DNA of 64,000 nt. Origin: Ciona intestinalis (Eukaryota; Chordata; Ascidiacea; Phlebobranchia; Cionidae). Within the stretch, counting starts at the first letter, position 1, and each line of letters opens with the position of its first letter. Where the stretch lies: positions 5,332,287-5,396,286 of the forward strand of contig NC_020167.2 in NCBI RefSeq assembly GCF_000224145.3, given 5' to 3'. The position numbers were made by a program, and so were the translations under genes. Of the stretch, positions 1 to 12,400 are shown piece after piece. Below the pieces are notes generated by a model. That model saw only the letters and a list, made by a program, of their open reading frames with translations, was not told the DNA's origin and ran no database searches.

Positions 1-2903
1 GTAAAACTGCTCCCACGCCGGCTTTTAAAAATGCCTCGAAACCTGTACGGCTGCGGGGTCAATTTAACGATGAGTGGGGTAAAGTAGCTGGCTTTAGAGG
101 TAGGGTATCACTCCGCATGTCTCCTCGCAAGTTTAAGCTTGCAAGCAGGCTTCAGCGAGCCAGTGTTCCCACGACAGAATGTATACGTTTGACAGATAAT
201 TCAAACCCTTGGCCCCCGATCAAAAGATGTCATAAAACAATACATTTGTCGGGTTGTCAGCATTGTACCGGGGACACGAACTCATAACACGACCATGTGC
301 GGTTAAACCGGGGAAGCACTGATATCGAGTTCAGTTCGTTGCAGATACGTGGCGCCAGCAAGGTGGTGTCGGCGCCTGCATAACACTTAGAATCTAAGAC
401 CTAACCTTTCTTTAAATGGAGATATTGTCGCATAGAAGAGAGTCATGAGAGTGTTTATACAAATCGAACTCCGGTGTCACAATAATGAAATCAATTTAAT
501 CCTATTTTCCAGCAGCCGAGTAATTGTTAGGTTCTCAGGGTGCGATGAAGAAGATTGATGAATCTGCGATGCGATTTGCAACTCTCTCATGGCATCGTAA
601 CTTGTGCGGTCGAAACGAAACGGCCAATCAGCATAATGCGATTACGAAGACCGTAATCTCACTTTGTGAGTCGAACACGTTGCTGAGAGCCTCCCGTCCA
701 TTATACAGCGCGTTTCCCAGCAAACAAACAGCCGCCTCTGCAGTGTTTTTGTAAGTGCCAAAGGAATTGGACCAATTAGCTAACCCGCCCTCCTTACTTT
801 ATCTGTGGCAGCGAAAATAATTAAATCTCCTTTAATTTGCGAAGGAAACAGCCACCCAAGCTTTTGTTCCTGCAGCAGGCCCGTAACAGCAACAAAGCAA
901 GTACTGGGCCGATTGGGTAACTTGATACGGGGTTAAAATAACTACGGCTCGGTGTGGGTCGGTTATCTTCTCACCCGGTGAAGGGCCGGTGGGGTATAAA
1001 CAAAGTTACTTCGTCCCAGTTCCGGCATGAGACCGTAGAAAAGGTGAAACATCCCCTTGGGGTTCGGGTTGCAGGGCCCCAGGTTCGGTGCGCTCGCTGA
1101 GAACGAACAATAGCTCATTGTTACGTCGATAAGGAAGCACGCGTTACGCGCCTGTTGAACGTCCGGTGTTAAAGATTATTGAAAAGAAATTTCCGCCCAG
1201 TAAAAATCTGCTTTTCTTATACTTTCTGCATAATTTTCCAATTTGAAAATGCATGCTAGCTTTTGTGCATAAGGCGATACAACGAATATGTGAAGTTGAT
1301 GTTAGGCTTAATCATGGTCAAATTTTATTTATATGAGTCATTGTCCGTGCGATTAATCTACATGTCTCTATGACGGTAAAGAATAAGTTTACGGGTTTAA
1401 AAAATGCGGTATTTGCGTGGTTAAAAATAATTCAAACAAAGTTTCTGAAGCGAAAACAGCAGTGCTAACCAGATCAGACGCGCCAACAAAATCAACCAAT
1501 AGTTGGTGGTCACAGTTTTAAAACGGGCAGCACTGGCCGCTTGGTCCTTGAAATTAGTGGCTGGCGAGGCAATATAAGCGGTGAAGTCGCCGTGCGGAAC
1601 GACAAGCTCATTCAAAGACTTCCTGTCTATTGTCAGCTATCCACTCGTGGAGCCAGTTGGGTCTTCAGAAACCATTAGAGCGGATCGGGCCATTGTGATC
1701 GCACAGAGCTGTGCTTCCGTCCCCGTAATGTAACTGGCGCATGTAGATTAGTATTTTACAACCCATAGGAGGAATTACCTAGGGCCACATCCTGCGCACA
1801 CATTAATAATCATTGCTATTTATAACGCCGCTTAAACCAGCGCCGCTGGTAGGCCACAATTTCCGAGATTTACATATTTTTGAAACATTGTAACACCAAC
1901 AAAATGTAAGTTCGCCTCCTGTAACTGCAGTGGCAAGTTAATCCAGATCCGCTCTTTGTAGCATGCGTCGATAAGCGGATAAAATCGCCATTCTTGACGT
2001 TGAAAGCTTTGTGACGTCATAAAATGGGTTAAATCTCTACGGGGCGATCGTTCCGCGTCACTCAAACAAAACGCAGTTGCTTTAAATTCTCTGCAACAAC
2101 TTCTGACTTAAGCGTATACGACGCGTTTTGGTTAATTTCATTAGGTCTAACTTTCATGGGCTTACGAAAATATGGCCTGTCTATGGATATATAGAACTCC
2201 ATAAGATCGAGGCAAACAGTCAAAACGTTTCGAAATCGATTCCAGTCACCAACGCGTCAGGAATTCTGGAAACCAGTGTATTCTAAGCTACACTGTTAGC
2301 CAACACAACGTCATAACACTTCATTGTGACGTCACTCGAAGGGCGCGCCAGTCGAACCGCGCGATTGCGTCGCGAATTCGGAAGCAATTGTGATAGAAAT
2401 ACGCGAATCTCGAACCTCGACAGCCCTTTGATCGGCAGCCTGAACGTTCCTTCGAGCAAATAAGGAAAGGGGCTTTCGACATTAAACGGTACAGTCTGAA
2501 AACCGGGCTAAATTTAACTGAATTTGTGGGAAAACTAGCTTCCGTGTGACATTTACGACTGAAAAAGACGCGAAGCATTTCTCAAACGTTGATGCATCAT
2601 ATATATACACCGGGTTTTTCTTTGTGGTTTGCAACACCTAGTTGCTGCAACCTATGCGTGGTATTTTGTGCTAGTAGGCTGGCATTCACAAAAATCTATA
2701 TAGAGAATCTGCTGGTGACTTGTCTAATTTTAGCCCTGTCCAAAAATCAAAAATACTCGGAGGTAAACTTTCTTTGTGTATTGTTTCTCGGTGCAGAACC
2801 AAGTATAATCGAAATCGCCATAAAGTCCATTTTGAGTACACAATAATCACGTGCAATTCAAGTACAAGTGGGGCCCGTGTTCTGAAGCCGACGGGAACGG
2901 GGC
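1..2903. other. Non-coding flank, no gene recognised
   Basis: No open frame here has recognisable domains, codon bias or splice-bordered structure; the longest are under 90 residues. Two exact TGACGTCA octamers lie at 2012-2019 and 2327-2334. The right end abuts the probable Sprouty 3' end. It may be the 3' flank of Sprouty or intergenic DNA towards another gene. Confidence 0.5.
2012..2334. promoter_or_regulatory. Two CRE-like TGACGTCA octamers
   Basis: Exact palindromes occur at 2012-2019 and 2327-2334, both in the context GTGACGTCA followed by a pyrimidine or C. This octamer is the classical CREB/ATF/bZIP site. They lie downstream of Sprouty. Function is inferred from the motif only. Confidence 0.3.
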
Positions 2904-2909
2904 TTTATT
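2904..2909 (-). other. Candidate poly(A) signal of Sprouty
   Basis: TTTATT on the plus strand is AATAAA on the minus strand. It is the first canonical hexamer I find downstream of the Sprouty stop codon and would give a 3' UTR of about 0.8 kb (roughly 2900-3721). Confidence 0.4.
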
Positions 2910-3721
2910 AATCTGAGAACAGTATATAGTTCCTAAGTGACAGCACATGCTGATTAGGAATATGTTGGCCGAAAATAAACGGACTAAACGTGGATAGAAT
3001 CTAAAGTTGTAATCGACGCGTTCATCAATAGTCTATCTCTATACATAAATAATTCAACGTGGTATGATACAACTGAAACACAACGATACGACAACTCGGG
3101 AGAAATAAAATTATCAGAAAGAAATAAAACAACGAAAGTTGAAACGAAAGGGTTCGGCGGGCTGCTCGTGCCATAAGCGGGGTAGGTGGGGTTTGGGTAA
3201 AAGTATGCGAGGGCTCGCTTGGTTGGGGTGAATACGTCGGGTTAGGTTGGCAAAATAGTTTATGTAAGCACGAGGCGAGCAAAATAAATAACCGGAGAAT
3301 AAATAAAGAAGAACTTTTGGAAAAGTAGCAGAAACGGCCGAAGAAATGAAACGTTAAAGTTGGCAATCATCGTGCGCATGCGCAGTGCAAGCGCGGGGTC
3401 GGTCGTGGCAGCGTTGGGTGAGAAGCTATTTTGCAGGCTGCGTAAAGCAAGCGTGGTCGGGGTTGTGTGGCCAGTGTTGCCAATGTGGTTTACACGGCAT
3501 CACTGTCATCACTTTCCTTGGTTAGCCGCGTTGTGGGGGAGCGCGGGAAGGAGGAGGTAAATAAAATGCAATAACGGAAACGGCATGGGAGGTATCGCGT
3601 TGTTGTCCCGGCATCACGGGCGGAAACTGGGTTGTTATTTTGAAACATTAATCTCTCTGGCACCACGGCGCCGTTGGGAGTCTTGGGTCTCCGTGTTGTG
3701 GCAAGTCCCTGTTCGTGCCCG
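2910..3721 (-). other. Probable Sprouty 3' UTR
   Basis: Stretch between the Sprouty stop codon and the first minus-strand AATAAA. The minus-strand 113-codon frame within it (3025-3366) has a low-complexity, unrecognisable translation and is not called as a gene. Confidence 0.35.
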
Positions 3722-5089
3722 TCATCTGTAGGAGTCTTTACACTTACATCCTTGTTTAGGGGAGCAAGCTTTACAGGCGCGTGAACAGCCCATCGCGATT
3801 GGGTAGCACAGAAGACAGGGTAGGAAGATGGAGAGGACGCTGAGCGCCGTCCATCGGAGACAGCAGTCGGAACCGCGACATGAACACGGTTTGTCCGCTA
3901 AGTCTTCGTTGTCGTCATAGTTCGTGCAGTGATAAAGGCCGGCCCGTACACAGTACACGCAGGTGGCGACCTCAACACAATCGTGGACAGTGCACGCACA
4001 ACGTCGGTTGCACATCCAACAGTGTCGGGAGCCTCTTGGCGTTTCAGGCTCGCCATTTCCACTTTCCCTGCACCGCGGACAGTTCTTGCACCGTGGGCAA
4101 ACTTCTCCTAGTTTATTATTGCCGTTCCCATCCGCAGGGTTTCCTCCTAAAAGCTGCCTTTCGTCGTCTCTATTCGAATCGATGGACGAAGTTCGAACCA
4201 GATTCTTTTTTAACGTTGTATCTTGATTCGAAACAGAGGTCTTCGTTGATTTATCGCTTTTTAAATCCACGACGAGGGGCTTTTTTAAAAGTTTATCTTC
4301 GGACTTAGTGGCTTTTGAAGTTTTTTTACTCTGTGGTTTTGGCTGCGAAATTATAACCCTGGACCTGTCGCTTGTCTCGTTATTGCCCATCGGCGTCGGT
4401 TGCACAGTTTGTACAGGGCCGGTTGAAACCGTTTGCGTAACTGCGTCGACTTTCGCTAAACGTGGCCTAACCTCAACGCCCAACCTCGCAGCGACCTCGG
4501 GAGGCGGTGGTGGAGGACGCGGAGGAGCTACGTTGGAAGTCCGGCGAGGAGGTGGAGAATCACTCGATGGTGGCAAGGGTGGAGCTGGTCTCGAGCGATA
4601 TAAAACGTCGTCGCTTAACTGCCGGCGAGGTTGGGAATGTCCGATGGTAAATGGTCGGGCAGGGACCGCGGGCGCAAAGCGACCACTGTCGGCTAATCGT
4701 AGGTCCCGGGAAACCAGATGAGAAGGTAAAGACGCAGTTGTCATCCTCGTCGCCGATCCTGGAAGAGGAAGAGCATGGCAGTGACGCCGCGATCGATTTC
4801 TGTGACGGGGGTCCCTGTGGTGACGATGGTGGCGATCTTCTCTATGTCTTCCTGCATCACGGATGGAAGAAGTTAAGACACCACTGGATGCTGGCGCCGA
4901 ACCAGGTCGCAATCTCTGGCCTGGGTGTTCCGTATAATCGTTCTCGATCGCGCGGTTTCTTGCGTTGTTATTACTACTGCTGCTGCCAAGCAGAGACATG
5001 CTCGACACATCAGATGGAGCTGCTCTTGAATTAATTAAGTTGGCGGGTTCTGATCTCGCATTCGTGGAGGAGGAACGGATTCTGAACAT
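3722..5089 (-). CDS. Spry: Sprouty, receptor tyrosine kinase/FGF signalling inhibitor
   Basis: Single open frame of 455 codons, complete. Sprouty proteins act at the inner face of the plasma membrane, where they dampen Ras/MAPK signalling downstream of FGF and other receptor tyrosine kinases. The family-defining C-terminal Cys-rich domain covers residues ~330-455, with the typical CWMCNR, CVYCV, YHCTN and CSCRGSDCC blocks and a closing palmitoylation-type cluster (IFLPCLLCYP). Near the N terminus, NDYTEHP places Tyr52 at the conserved phosphotyrosine that binds the CBL TKB domain in vertebrate Sprouty (NEYTEGP in SPRY2). Residues ~165-200 are Pro-rich with PxxP motifs for SH3 partners. No EVH1 domain is present, so it is Sprouty and not Spred. 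The start is supported by an in-frame TGA a few codons upstream. Length lies between human (~300) and fly (~590) members. Its nearest upstream neighbour, AFG2A, is 29.7 kb away on the same strand. Confidence 0.95.
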   Translation of the reverse strand: MFRIRSSSTNARSEPANLINSRAAPSDVSSMSLLGSSSSNNNARNRAIENDYTEHPGQRLRPGSAPASSGVLTSSIRDAGRHREDRHHRHHRDPRHRNRSRRHCHALPLPGSATRMTTASLPSHLVSRDLRLADSGRFAPAVPARPFTIGHSQPRRQLSDDVLYRSRPAPPLPPSSDSPPPRRTSNVAPPRPPPPPPEVAARLGVEVRPRLAKVDAVTQTVSTGPVQTVQPTPMGNNETSDRSRVIISQPKPQSKKTSKATKSEDKLLKKPLVVDLKSDKSTKTSVSNQDTTLKKNLVRTSSIDSNRDDERQLLGGNPADGNGNNKLGEVCPRCKNCPRCRESGNGEPETPRGSRHCWMCNRRCACTVHDCVEVATCVYCVRAGLYHCTNYDDNEDLADKPCSCRGSDCCLRWTALSVLSIFLPCLLCYPIAMGCSRACKACSPKQGCKCKDSYR

Positions 5090-5216
5090 CGCTCTTTCAC
5101 CGTAGCATCATAGAGGTAAATCCGGTGGAATGGTATCCGCTATGCTAATGCAGTAGCTCGGTCGTTGTCTAGTTGTTGATCGCAATCCGAAGGGACTAGC
5201 GATTTGTCGTTCAGGT

Positions 5217-5224
5217 GTATATAG
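5217..5224 (-). promoter_or_regulatory. TATA-like element upstream of Sprouty
   Basis: The minus strand reads CTATATAC about 130 bp upstream of the Sprouty ATG, which would place a start site near 5190 and give a ~100-nt 5' UTR. No initiator was confirmed, and an upstream non-coding exon cannot be excluded. Confidence 0.3.
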
Positions 5225-6323
5225 CTATTAGCTAATGGTATTTAAAATGGCTTAATGCTTAGTAGCGTCTGAAATAAACAAAAGCAAGTTTAGCAAACTG
5301 AGTTAGAAACAGTACAACACAAACAAGTAGACAGATCTGCCGAAAAGAAAACTGTTTTAGCCACACAAGTGGTTACTTGATCTAACTTAAGTGCTGTAAC
5401 TGGGTCAGGAATGTTATTCTGAAATGGGGGTCGTACTCTGGCTGCATTACAAGTCGCTCAAGTCTGCTTTCTACATTCAAATATTACAAGACGTGGACTT
5501 CTGCTGCATGGTGCATCCGCTTGCGGTTAAAATTCAATCGCTGCATTGAACGACAGTTGTATCGGTGTCGAAATCTGGTCTATCAGTTCTAAATCGAATG
5601 CATTGAAATCGTGGCGGCAAGCACACACTCACTATGTAGCGCACCGCCGCGGGCTCCAATGTGCGAGCACGCACACACACACGGTCTTGCTCAACAGGAT
5701 TCCTCGGATTAGTGTTAAATCTCAACGAGTTACAACTCTGTACATGCTAGCTTGCAACTAACCAGGCGCTACTACATACAGTTGCTATGTCTATGACTCG
5801 GTTGCATAGTGTGTGTCCAGTGAACTCGTTCGGATCCAACTTATCTTAGATGACACGTCACAATTAGCCTCAACGTCTTCGCATTGCGCTCAAAGCTCAT
5901 ATTTCAGCGAGGTGACAGAACTCACACGAACCGGGGCCCGCTGGCCAAGCCCCAACTACGGCTACGGCGAACCGTTGTGTGCACTGCGAGCCTTAGCTAC
6001 GCCTGACCGCACCGCATCGCGATAACATCGGTGGCGGATGACAGAGCGCGGCGAGGCCGGAAATTGACGGAGGGATTACTCGACCTCGCTGTGCTGTTGT
6101 GAGCGACGACACTACGAGTTTGTATCCGGATTATTCGAATTCTTACTCGCCCTGCCTCATCACTGCAGCTCGACGAATCTAAACTGATGTCGAAACGTTC
6201 CCGACACTGCGATGTCCTATCACGCTAACGTCACAAAAAGAGAAAAAGGCTCCGGATGACAATTGGACTTCACGCGAATGATACAGAGAGATGAAACATG
6301 CTTGCTCTCGCACTTCCGTGCTG

Positions 6324-9300
6324 TGACGTCACTGCGTGCCCGGTACTGACACCTGTCACCAGCACGAGATTTCAACGTTGATACAACGTCACAATCAACC
6401 TTGTGATGTCACTATCAGGCCGTCTCGACCCACTTATCTCCAGCGACGGCCAACAATCGTCATTGTTACGCTTCCTTTCTTACAAGACACGCACAAAGGG
6501 AAGTCACTGAAGACAATTAGTCTCCATAATGTTGGTCTATTAAAGCGAAATCAAACAATAGGACACTGTTTCAGCTGGCAATAGTTTTAGAAACAGCTCC
6601 AGCAACACCACCTCTAGCAATTGAGCTACAACGAGCACGGATTGTCTTATAGAATCGGAAAATGCACGACAGCCACTCTGCTAACTGTATTTCTAAACGT
6701 GTTGTTTAATTTCAACTGTAAACAGCGGCTCGTAAAACGGGCAATAAATCGGGGCACGAAATACCTTGAGTGGCGGCTGTCGGGAAAAAACAGGCGCTCG
6801 TCAACTTACAATGCCCTCTGTGATGTAATACTTCCACAGAAACCTCGATTTAATCACGTGATATCCCCCGAGATGACACGTTATTAAATCTACTCATTTC
6901 CGCGACGGACAGAAGCGGTTATTTCGTACCGGACGAAGGGAAACTACGCGCCGGTGGAAGCTATCGAAAACAAGTGCGCTTCAAGCGAGGTTAAGAGCGG
7001 AGTTACGAGCATATTCGTTAAGTGCGTTTTCCGAACGACCGTACGTTTGCGGCACAGACGCTTGCTAGTGGAAGAATGTCAGACGGGAAATTTCATCACA
7101 AATCACCGGGACCAAAGACGTTATTAAATTTCACTGCCCATACGCACGGATGCCTGAAATAAGTTCGGCGCCAGTGAGCTCTCGGCATATCCAGCGAACT
7201 CACTCCCGCGTGCCCACATCCAACGTGGTATTACCGGGTACTGCAGCGCGGCGGGGTACGTCATCTATATTGGGTTGACACCAATGTTTGGAATTGATTA
7301 GAGTTACGATCAAAGGCGAGAGCAAGACTCGGTTTATATACAGAACGAATGAACGCAAAGAAACAAAGCGCGCGGAAGTAGCGACTTCGTTTAAACACGC
7401 GCTTGCTCGACAATGACACAGCGACCCGCAACAATAAGCGATTGTTTGCATCATAAACTCGCATGACATAGTTCCAGGGGCCGGGGAGCAGAATCGTAAA
7501 CACCCCATCCAACTGACTCTAATTCGGAAAGGCGTTGTTACCGATTTGACTGGAACAATTGACAGCTCCAAGAGTGGCAACTCGCTGGCTGTTGCGATCG
7601 ATAGCATCCGGTAGAATTCGATTTGCTTAAAATACGCTTTTTGTTTCTGACAACTGGAGAGCGCAAATAGCATTGGCGGATGGGATATAGAGAGCACGAG
7701 TTCATTTGCGGAGAGCGTGTTATGGGCGTTGCCGCGACGTGGATCACCCGATAATTAGGGAGCACCCGACTTGAGGGGGGGTCGTCACGCTCTGACGCGA
7801 TCGTCCTGCTTGAAAATTAATGCGATTCGAAGCGAGAGAGAAATCACGAAAAAAAACATGGGACGCACGAGAATTGGGGAAGCGGGCTAAATTAAATCCG
7901 CAATTTCCGCGCTGAATGCGGTAATTAAATTCCGCCCAAAGCCCAGGTGGGAGTTGAATTCCAAGGCCCCGATGCGTAAGCTTTGCCTCTGGTCCATGTG
8001 ATATGTTGGGTGGGGCGTCGAGTTTCGACACTCCTTACCGAGTGGAGGAAACGAGCGAAAATAAGCTTGGAAAAGTTAAACCAATCACCCCGTTTATGAC
8101 GTCAAAAGAGTAATTTGAATCTCCATAACACCCGTATCTACCACAGCGTCAAGTACATTACAATGTTATAACATGGCGAAAGCCGCCCTCGAGAATTTTA
8201 ATACAATTGGCCGCAAAACACGTCTCGCTCGGCGGCTGAAATTTATTTTGCGGCCGATGATCGACTGTAATTTACAACACAGCAAAAGACAGCTTCTCAA
8301 CATGGTGTTAACAAATCGCGGAATCGAGCTTAAGCCACCCAAGTAGCGTGAAGCTATTTAACAACAGCCGTAAAACCAGCCCGCGTCGAAATTAGTTTTC
8401 CACCAAGCGATAAGACGTGGAGGCGAACCAACACCTTTATCACCAAACATAAACTGTCTGCTTCAAAACTGTATGAGCTGGAACGAGTACAAACACTTAG
8501 GAGCCGCGTAGCTACCTAGTATCTCCGTTGCTTTAAGGCGCCAATCAATCTCGGAAAAAAATTTCGCAATCTCCTTTGTCGTTGTTGGCCGACCGCCGCA
8601 GAGGCTAAAACATCCGCTCTGAATCATCGGCGTAAATAGTTCATACGCGCGAGGCCGCGACAATCATATTATGACGAAATAAGCGGAAAACGACGACTAC
8701 TAAACCGCGCGTCCCGTTACATAACTCACTATATTCGTTCGAATCTCAACTTGATCGGCGATAATGGTTGCGGCTGCCTCAACATATACACACGGCGGGC
8801 ATATAATTTTCAAGGGAAACCAATGCCTAAGCTGCAGTAATCCCTCCTGCTAATAATCAAATCAGGGTCGGCTATGCATACACAACAACCTATTAGACAG
8901 CATAAAGTATCCCGGTGGTATTGCGAACCAACTCTTTATGTTGTTTGAGCGGTTGCCATCCAAGTACGTAGTAATCCGAAGAAATAAATATCCAAACGAT
9001 GTTCTTGAGACAGCCTAACATATTTAATCAATACCTGTTAAACACCTGGTAAAAGAAAACAATAAATTTAGAATAAAACATTAAAATCGAGATTGAGCGC
9101 CGACTATTGCTGCCCCGGCTACAGAGAACAAATCTTCGGCGGCGACCTGCCTTCTCTCGATGTTGGTTTGCGGCTGTGCGAGAATCCTTCGACCTCGTAT
9201 GGCTCTTCAACTGAAGCAACCAGGCTGTCGCCGCATTTCCTTTTTCGCGGCGCGTTCTTCAGCGATTTGGCACTGACCCGCGAAACGAAGAGTTCGCAAG

Positions 9301-12300
9301 TATGCGCCGCGGGCAAACGCGCGGAGAGAAGGAAAGAGAAAGCGAGAGGAAGGAGCAGCGGAAGAGAAGCGGAAGGTAGAGCAGGTCACGTGACGCGGCA
9401 GCGAGGAAATCTTCTTTCCTAATGAAGCTCGCTCCCCCGGGCGAAAGAGATTTAGCTATTATTGTTACGAGCTCCCTCCCCGGCCCACCGCGCTGTTACA
9501 CTCATATCCGGTTCGAAGGATAGCTCGCTCTGCGCAAAGGAGGGCGAATGGCCAGCAGTGATCGAGAGGCTCCCCAGACAAGAGCGAACAGGAAGGGGAG
9601 AGAGTAGGAAGAGAGATAGACGCGATGTCCGACACATTTAAGACGCAACAATGTAATATTTCTCGCTTTTATTTCGTGGCAATACAGACAACGTGTGACG
9701 ACACGCCCACGCGGAGCGCTAACGAGCAGCTCACGCCGCGCGTACAAACGTACAACGACCAAAGTGAAATTTTAATTCAACCAACACAGCATATACAGGA
9801 TACTAAACTAACTAAACAGTTGAGGAACTAACTTACGACTATAAAGTGTCTTGTCAATGCCGATATCACCAAATATCACTTCGATAAGGCAATTACAGCG
9901 CTACCCTTCACTGAGTTCTATACACGAACACGCGGCATACGGTACCGAGGAAACATATTTCGCTGAACGGATATCCATCTGATTATGACGTCAAAACAGA
10001 ATTTCGTCACATCCTTCCCGCGTCTGTTACAGGCATCTAGAATATTCGATAAAATACTTGTCTAATTACAATGGAGGAAACAGGATATAACCTGACAACT
10101 GCTGTACATAAACATATTAACTTCTGCTCAAGCTATAATTAAGAATAAACTAAACGAACGCGCAGTCGGTCATCTGAAAGAAAATCGATACTTAATTTGA
10201 TATTTATAACCTGCGTAGTTCAACATATTTTCTCAACTAAAATGACCAAAACTACTCCTCTATCTAATTAAGCGAGGCTTATCACTCGATAACACACAAA
10301 CGTGGGATAATGAACTTCGACGTGTTTGCTCCCATTGCCTTCAGTGTGTGAAGCAGGCGCCGGTAAATGCTGGTCACTTTATACACACATCCAAGCTCAT
10401 ATAGGAAAAAATAATATTCTATGATCGAAATATCAATGGTGAAAAAGAAAAAGGCGAAGCAATCGCTCACATTTAAGAGCCAAGAGTTCCCCAAAACGTA
10501 ATCTTGTGGACTTTTTTATCAATTTCTTTGCCAGTCCAAAGGTTATACCACATACGGTTTTTTAAACGTAGATTTATTCAAATTTTCGTGACATTTCGGC
10601 AGAATTTCAATCTATAACATGATAAGATCAAACACTAAAATAAAATCAATACCACCCTTAAAAAATCTGTCTCAAATGCCAACATTGTTATGTTTGATTC
10701 TCTACACCGCATAACAAAATGACGCATTCCAAAATATTTAAAAACTTTCCTGCGGGTTTGCAATTATGTACCGGCCTATTTGGATCCGAGGATCCGCTGT
10801 TCGATTAAATTAAGCTTCAGAAAGCGGAAGGAACCAATTTATTGATTAAACGTGGGCGGGAAGGCATGCCCAACCCCGGAATAACGGGGCCAGGCGAAAA
10901 TGGCGACAGTAATTTTCCGACGATTCGGCATCACGCCCTGTGACTTTGAATATACAGCTGGAACTAAATTACCGGAGTTTGCTTGAAATCAGGGGCTAGC
11001 GAATGTAGCGCAAGTGAAATCTATGCATGATACAATATCAAACTTAAAACTACAGTACAAAATCGAACACAAAAATCGCAAATTTTCTTCAAAATTCCTC
11101 ACATAGATACTACGATAGCGACCAACGACAGCCATATATCGAATATTTCACCCCTCACATACTAAGTCTAGACATGGCCATGACGTAATAATTAGTTAAT
11201 TGTCGACATCCGATTCAGCCGAGTGATCTATGAGCGTGGAGGATTCGAAAGCTCAGTCTACTTCTTCAGATGTTTACAAATAAACTAACACAAGCCTCTT
11301 AGCGTTGTGGACTGTCAAGTGGACCGACCCGGTTTATAAGTCAATTACCTCGATTTCTTGGCCGCAAATCGCCTCCTTTGCCTTTCATTAACCCTCCGCT
11401 TCCGAAATTACCGGAGGTTGCACGCCATTCCATCATTAAATCCGTCACGTTTTAGTCCTGCGCTCTTAAAGACGCACCGAGTGATGAAACGAAAGCGCAA
11501 TGAGCTTGCGCCAATCTTCAATTTCCACTCCATACTCTGCTTCATTAAGCGTCGTGCCTAATCTATATTAAACGTCATAGCAACATAGCATACCTCCAAC
11601 GCAGAAGGCGGCTGGTCACGGTGACGCAGAATATCCACTTAAAGATGTAATTTGCTCGTGTAAGACTATAAGGCATTGCGAATAAATTAAGTCTTAAAAC
11701 GCCCAGCCGTAAATTATGGATCCACGATTTTATGAGCGTTGCTTTTAACGAGACAAACACGCTAGCACTGTACTCTGCATACTGCAAACAGAGTATTATA
11801 TTATAGCACGTATAAAGATGATGTACCGTGGAGCTGCCTCGTGCAGGGCTCAGAATCTTAGCGTTACTCATATCGGAGTGTACAAGCACGCCGAGGTCGG
11901 TTAAAATGGCGAACCGGTGTGAGAACAGCGGGAAGTGGGTTTATTGCCCTGTTTATCGCGGCAACACCAAGTTGGTGGAATCGCGCTTCCGAACGCAGTA
12001 AACCGCGGGGCAAACAACTGGTTGGAGAACAAACAGCAAATTCCGGAGCATAATAACGGAAGTTTAATTTAACGCGTTTAATAGCAAGCTGCGCGGTTGG
12101 CCCACGTCGCCCAAGGGCCATAAAACGCTATGACAACACTTAAACTTGGGTGTACAAACGAATAGTCGTACCGAACCTATACTTTGGAGGCAGAAAAACT
12201 AAAAATCACAGCGTCGGGTGAAATCAGACACAAAGTATGAGGCTGTTACTCTTACTATAAATCAAGATTATTCTATGACGTTTTTCTCAAATTTATCTAT

Positions 12301-12400
12301 AATTCGCATATCACGATAAGTGCCACGTCATCGCTTAGTGACGTGACACATGTAACAAATATTTTTAGTGACGATAGATCTGACGCCAGTCCTGACGTCA
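6324..12400. promoter_or_regulatory. Four dispersed CRE-like TGACGTCA sites upstream of Sprouty
   Basis: Exact octamers at 6324-6331, 8097-8104, 9986-9993 and 12393-12400. Three are preceded by a purine, and 8097 and 9986 share the context TATGACGTCAAAA. Their proximity to the Sprouty 5' end makes them candidate bZIP sites of its regulatory region. Confidence 0.3.
9321..9385. promoter_or_regulatory. Purine tract with clustered GGAA cores
   Basis: About 65 bp almost purely of A and G on the plus strand, with four GGAA cores. GGAA is the core of ETS-family sites, and ETS factors are the nuclear effectors of the FGF/MAPK pathway that Sprouty inhibits. A second purine-rich block lies near 9588-9625. 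It could also be simple low-complexity DNA. Confidence 0.3.

Noticed and set aside
3880..5034. Plus-strand open frames of 127-142 codons opposite Sprouty
   Set aside because: They mirror the strongly coding, GC-rich Sprouty frame; their translations have no domain and they overlap each other.
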